Part shown: piece after piece, positions 61,870-64,000 of the stretch
Layout: each line of letters starts with the position of its first letter
How positions within the stretch are numbered: the first letter of the stretch is position 1
Assembly (NCBI GenBank): GCA_963827855.1
Contig: CAWHBY010000002.1
Span: 2,852,001-2,916,000 of the forward strand
Direction: 5' to 3'
Source of the DNA: DTPU01 sp963827855
Lineage (GTDB): Bacteria; Planctomycetota; Phycisphaerae; Sedimentisphaerales; Anaerobacaceae
Length of the DNA stretch: 64,000 nucleotides
Made by a program: the position numbers and the translations under genes
Notes under the pieces: generated by a model
The model's input: the letters and a program-made list of their open reading frames with translations, nothing else
Database searches by the model: none
What the model was told of the DNA's origin: nothing

Positions 61870-62745
61870 ATGCAGATCACTCAACACGTCCATGCACTGA
61901 GAATACCGTTTGAGATCCGGCCTATGCCAGGCGTGGTGATGAAGCGGTTCGTGTACGCGTACCTGATCGTCACGGACAGGTCCATAGCCCTCATCGATAC
62001 AGGCGTGGCAGGATCAGACCAGGTGATCTCGCAGTATCTGGCAGGTCTAGGCCGCGGTCTGGGAGACGTGACCACGATCCTCGTGACCCACTCGCATCCA
62101 GACCACATCGGCTCTCTCAAGACCCTGCGCCAGGCCTGCCCCTGCAGGGTGGCAGCCCACATCGCCGAACAAGCCTGGATCGAGGACGTGGTCCTGCAGG
62201 CCAAGCAGAGGCCAGTGCCTGGCTTCGAGAGCCTCGTGGCAGGATCGGTCCGCTTGGACCAGGTCCTGGCCGATGGCGACTGCCTGGCCGTGGGAGGAGG
62301 GTTGGACGTGAAGGTCATCCACACGCCCGGACACTCTCCTGGCTCGATCTCTCTGTGGCTGGCTGCAGACCACGTCCTGTTCACTGGAGATGCAGTGGCC
62401 ATCGCCTCGGGATTCCCGGTGTACGACGATGTGATGGCCTCGGTCAGGTCGATCCAGCGGCTCAAGCAGGTGGCCGACTTGGACATCCTTCTGGGTTCCT
62501 GGGATGAGCCGCGCAGCGGCGCGGTCATCGCCGAAGTGCTCGACGAGGGCCTGGCGTATCTGCAGAGGATCCACGGTCTGGTCAGGCAGGTTGCCGGTCC
62601 TGATCCATCGATCGATCCCATGGCCCTGACCAGGCAGGTGATCAGCCGTCTGGGTCTTCCAGCCATGGCCGCCAATCCCCTGGCCAGCCGGTCACTGCAG
62701 GCCCATCTCAAGGTCCTGGCCGTGGAGGACCTGCTCAAAGACTAG
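61870..62745 (+). CDS. Metallo-beta-lactamase-fold hydrolase
   Basis: A 291-aa MBL-fold enzyme. The metal motif is THSHPDHIG (H74, H76, D78, H79). The later ligands are in HTPGHSPGS and the bridging Asp in LFTGDAVAIASG. The C-terminal third is helical and resembles glyoxalase II-like or RNase Z-unrelated small hydrolases. The substrate is unknown; thioester or lactone hydrolysis is the usual range. It is 57 bp after the CotH gene and 42 bp before the HAD gene, all on the plus strand. Confidence 0.87.
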   Translation: MQITQHVHALRIPFEIRPMPGVVMKRFVYAYLIVTDRSIALIDTGVAGSDQVISQYLAGLGRGLGDVTTILVTHSHPDHIGSLKTLRQACPCRVAAHIAEQAWIEDVVLQAKQRPVPGFESLVAGSVRLDQVLADGDCLAVGGGLDVKVIHTPGHSPGSISLWLAADHVLFTGDAVAIASGFPVYDDVMASVRSIQRLKQVADLDILLGSWDEPRSGAVIAEVLDEGLAYLQRIHGLVRQVAGPDPSIDPMALTRQVISRLGLPAMAANPLASRSLQAHLKVLAVEDLLKD

Positions 62746-62787
62746 GTCGCCGACCGGTTGGATCCCTGACCAAGGAGTACCCCACCT

Positions 62788-63447
62788 ATGACACAGACAC
62801 ACGCCCGAGGCGCGATTTTCGATATGGATGGTGTGATCGCAGACACAGGCTGGGCCCACATGCAGGCGTGGGCTGAGTTTGCCCGCGCGCACGGAGCAGC
62901 ATTCACTGAGGAGTTCTTCCTCCGCACCTTTGGCATGCAGAACCACCAGATCATCCCCATCATGCTCGGCCGCGAGGTCTCGCCCGAAGAGCTGCAGACC
63001 CTGGGCGATTGGAAGGAACAGCGATATCGCCAGATCGTCAGCCAGGGGCTGACTGCGCCCGTGGGGTTGATCTCGCTGCTGAATGACCTCAAGGCCCACC
63101 ACTTCAGGATTGCCGTGGGATCGTCCGGTCCCAAGGAGAACGTCGACCTGGTGCTGGATAGGCTCGGGATCCGGGGCTTCTTCGATGCGGTCGTCTACGG
63201 CGGCATGGTCAGCCGTGGCAAGCCCGCGCCGGATACCTTCCTGGCTGCAGGCCGTATGCTGGCTGTCCCTCCTGCCAGGTGCGTGGTGGTGGAAGACGCG
63301 GTCCCCGGTGTGCAGGCGGGCAAGGCGGCAGGGATGTCCGTCGTGGCCATCACGACCACGCGGGCCCGCGAGGATCTCTCTCAGGCGGACCTGATCATCG
63401 ACCGTTTCACTGAGGTCACTGCAGCGGACCTCATCCGCCTCTCTTAG
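62788..63447 (+). CDS. HAD-family phosphatase/phosphoglucomutase-like
   Basis: A 219-aa subfamily IA HAD protein. Motif I is IFDMDGVIADT (nucleophile Asp12, acid/base Asp14), motif II IAVGSSGPKEN, motif III Lys in RGKPAPDTF and motif IV VVEDAVPGVQAGKAAG. This pattern suits beta-phosphoglucomutase-type and sugar-phosphate phosphatases. The cap is the small helical type. AAGGAG lies 11 bases before the ATG. A perfect palindrome follows the stop. Confidence 0.9.
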   Translation: MTQTHARGAIFDMDGVIADTGWAHMQAWAEFARAHGAAFTEEFFLRTFGMQNHQIIPIMLGREVSPEELQTLGDWKEQRYRQIVSQGLTAPVGLISLLNDLKAHHFRIAVGSSGPKENVDLVLDRLGIRGFFDAVVYGGMVSRGKPAPDTFLAAGRMLAVPPARCVVVEDAVPGVQAGKAAGMSVVAITTTRAREDLSQADLIIDRFTEVTAADLIRLS

Positions 63448-63452
63448 ACGAG

Positions 63453-63472
63453 GGTGTCAGGTACCTGACACC
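63453..63472. terminator. 20-bp perfect palindrome after the HAD gene
   Basis: GGTGTCAGGTACCTGACACC starts 5 bp after the stop and is followed by TTCATTT. It may be a terminator, but GGTGTCAGGTACC-type sequences also look like REP elements. Confidence 0.55.
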
Positions 63473-63670
63473 TTCATTTCTCCAGTCCCATAAGACGCCT
63501 TCTGTCACGCCTGGGCGGTAGTCACGCCCCTCTCGCGGACGTGTCGGACCTCGCGGGGACCTGCCCATTTCCCTTTGACCGGGAGGTGATTTCTCGATCT
63601 TTTCCCTATCAGCATCGTGCCACGTTGGCCGATAACAGTGCGGGACGGTGTTGCCGACTGCCGACGCCAA

Positions 63671-63709
63671 CACTCCTTAGAGTACTCTTTTGAAAGGAGT
63701 GCAAACATG
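63671..63709 (+). promoter_or_regulatory. Hairpin covering the ribosome binding site of the EF-hand gene
   Basis: CACTCCTT (63671-63678) pairs perfectly with AAGGAGTG (63694-63701), which contains the Shine-Dalgarno AAAGGAG of the gene starting ATG 63707-63709. The loop holds AGAGTACTCT, itself a palindrome. In RNA this would hide the ribosome binding site. Confidence 0.6.
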
Positions 63710-64000
63710 GTTTCGGGAATCAGTGGCTCCGGAATGGACGCGTCTGCCATGTGGCAGAGCCTTCTGCAGAGGGCCGACGCCGATGGGGACGGGAAGATCA
63801 GCAAGACGGAGTTTGAGTCCGCCAAGCCCAAGGATGGCAAGGGCCCCAGCGTCGATGACATATTCAGCAAGATCGACACCAACGGCGACGGGACCATCAC
63901 GGAGGATGAGAACGCAGTATTCATCAGTTCCATGCAGGCCCCCCCACCTCCTCCCTCTGCTGAAGAGATGTTCGCAAGGGCGGACACGGATGGAGACGGC
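63707..64000 (+). CDS. EF-hand protein, cut by the window end
   Basis: At least 98 aa in a continuous frame running off the window. Two full EF-hand loops are visible, DADGDGKISKTE (about 24-35) and DTNGDGTITEDE (about 57-68), and a third begins at DTDGDG (about 93). A PPPPP linker separates the pairs. The start MVSGISGSGMDASAMWQSLL has no signal peptide. Such calmodulin-like proteins bind Ca2+; this layout is common in small bacterial EF-hand proteins of unknown role. Translation may be controlled by the hairpin just upstream. Confidence 0.85.
   Translation, partial: MVSGISGSGMDASAMWQSLLQRADADGDGKISKTEFESAKPKDGKGPSVDDIFSKIDTNGDGTITEDENAVFISSMQAPPPPPSAEEMFARADTDGDG

Noticed and set aside
1..64000. 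tRNA or rRNA genes
   Set aside because: I looked for T-arm-like and rRNA-like conserved strings and saw none that fold into a full tRNA; a covariance search would be decisive.

Overview
The window is about 60% GC and gene-dense. Its gene content suggests a planctomycete, probably an anaerobic Phycisphaerae/Sedimentisphaerales-type organism (inference). The pointers are a prepilin-like secreted protein ending in a DGH motif, a parallel beta-helix protein with a DxNxDGxVD-type C-terminal module, a CotH/lamin-tail secreted protein, several ECF sigma factors paired with or fused to membrane-anchored extracytoplasmic domains, and alternative (Ahb) heme synthesis genes. No rRNA, tRNA, CRISPR array, integrase or complete insertion sequence was seen.

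Layout. 58-12276 (all minus): exopolysaccharide/O-antigen cluster with an NAD-dependent epimerase, a large multi-pass membrane protein, an O-antigen ligase/polymerase, a Wzx-type flippase, a hexapeptide acetyltransferase, an ATP-grasp protein, three family-4 glycosyltransferases, a secreted protein of unknown function and an initiating sugar-phosphate transferase. 12488-18468 (minus): a fused AhbA-AhbB siroheme decarboxylase with a radical SAM partner, then a fructose-type PTS (EIIC, EIIB, and an HPr-EI-EIIA fusion) beside the remains of an AraC regulator. 18734-26147 (minus): an EF-G paralogue, a class I fumarase alpha subunit, a secreted beta-propeller protein and an S55/SpoIVB-like protein. 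26312-28133 (plus): an anchored helical-repeat protein and a pseudouridine synthase. 28158-40608: pseudopilin, beta-helix protein, an ECF sigma factor fused to a membrane segment and a large outer domain, a CBS-GAF-GGDEF-HD-GYP c-di-GMP enzyme, and a sigma factor with a carboxypeptidase-regulatory-like membrane partner.

40876-44901: purA, uppS, a four-CBS protein and 6-phosphogluconolactonase. 44939-51362 (minus): a TetR-controlled tripartite RND efflux operon. 51533-53114: CDF and GDT1-family metal transporters. 53365-55132: another ECF sigma factor with a membrane partner. 55244-58141: an iron operon (DtxR-type repressor, feoA, feoB) with a recognisable operator. 58190-64000: P-type ATPase remnant, threonine aldolase, CotH protein, metallo-beta-lactamase-fold hydrolase, HAD phosphatase and the start of an EF-hand protein.

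Two window-wide observations stand out. First, short degenerate heptanucleotide arrays (TTCTGAC-like and TTTGATC-like) sit at five gene junctions and are partly translated into the ends of neighbouring proteins. Second, seven genes carry about fourteen single-base indels, several in homopolymer runs and with start/stop overlaps still intact. That looks more like sequencing error than decay, but cannot be settled from one sequence. Several regulatory sites can be read directly: a divergent promoter pair sharing one palindromic -35 element, TetR and DtxR-type operators, and a hairpin that covers a ribosome binding site.
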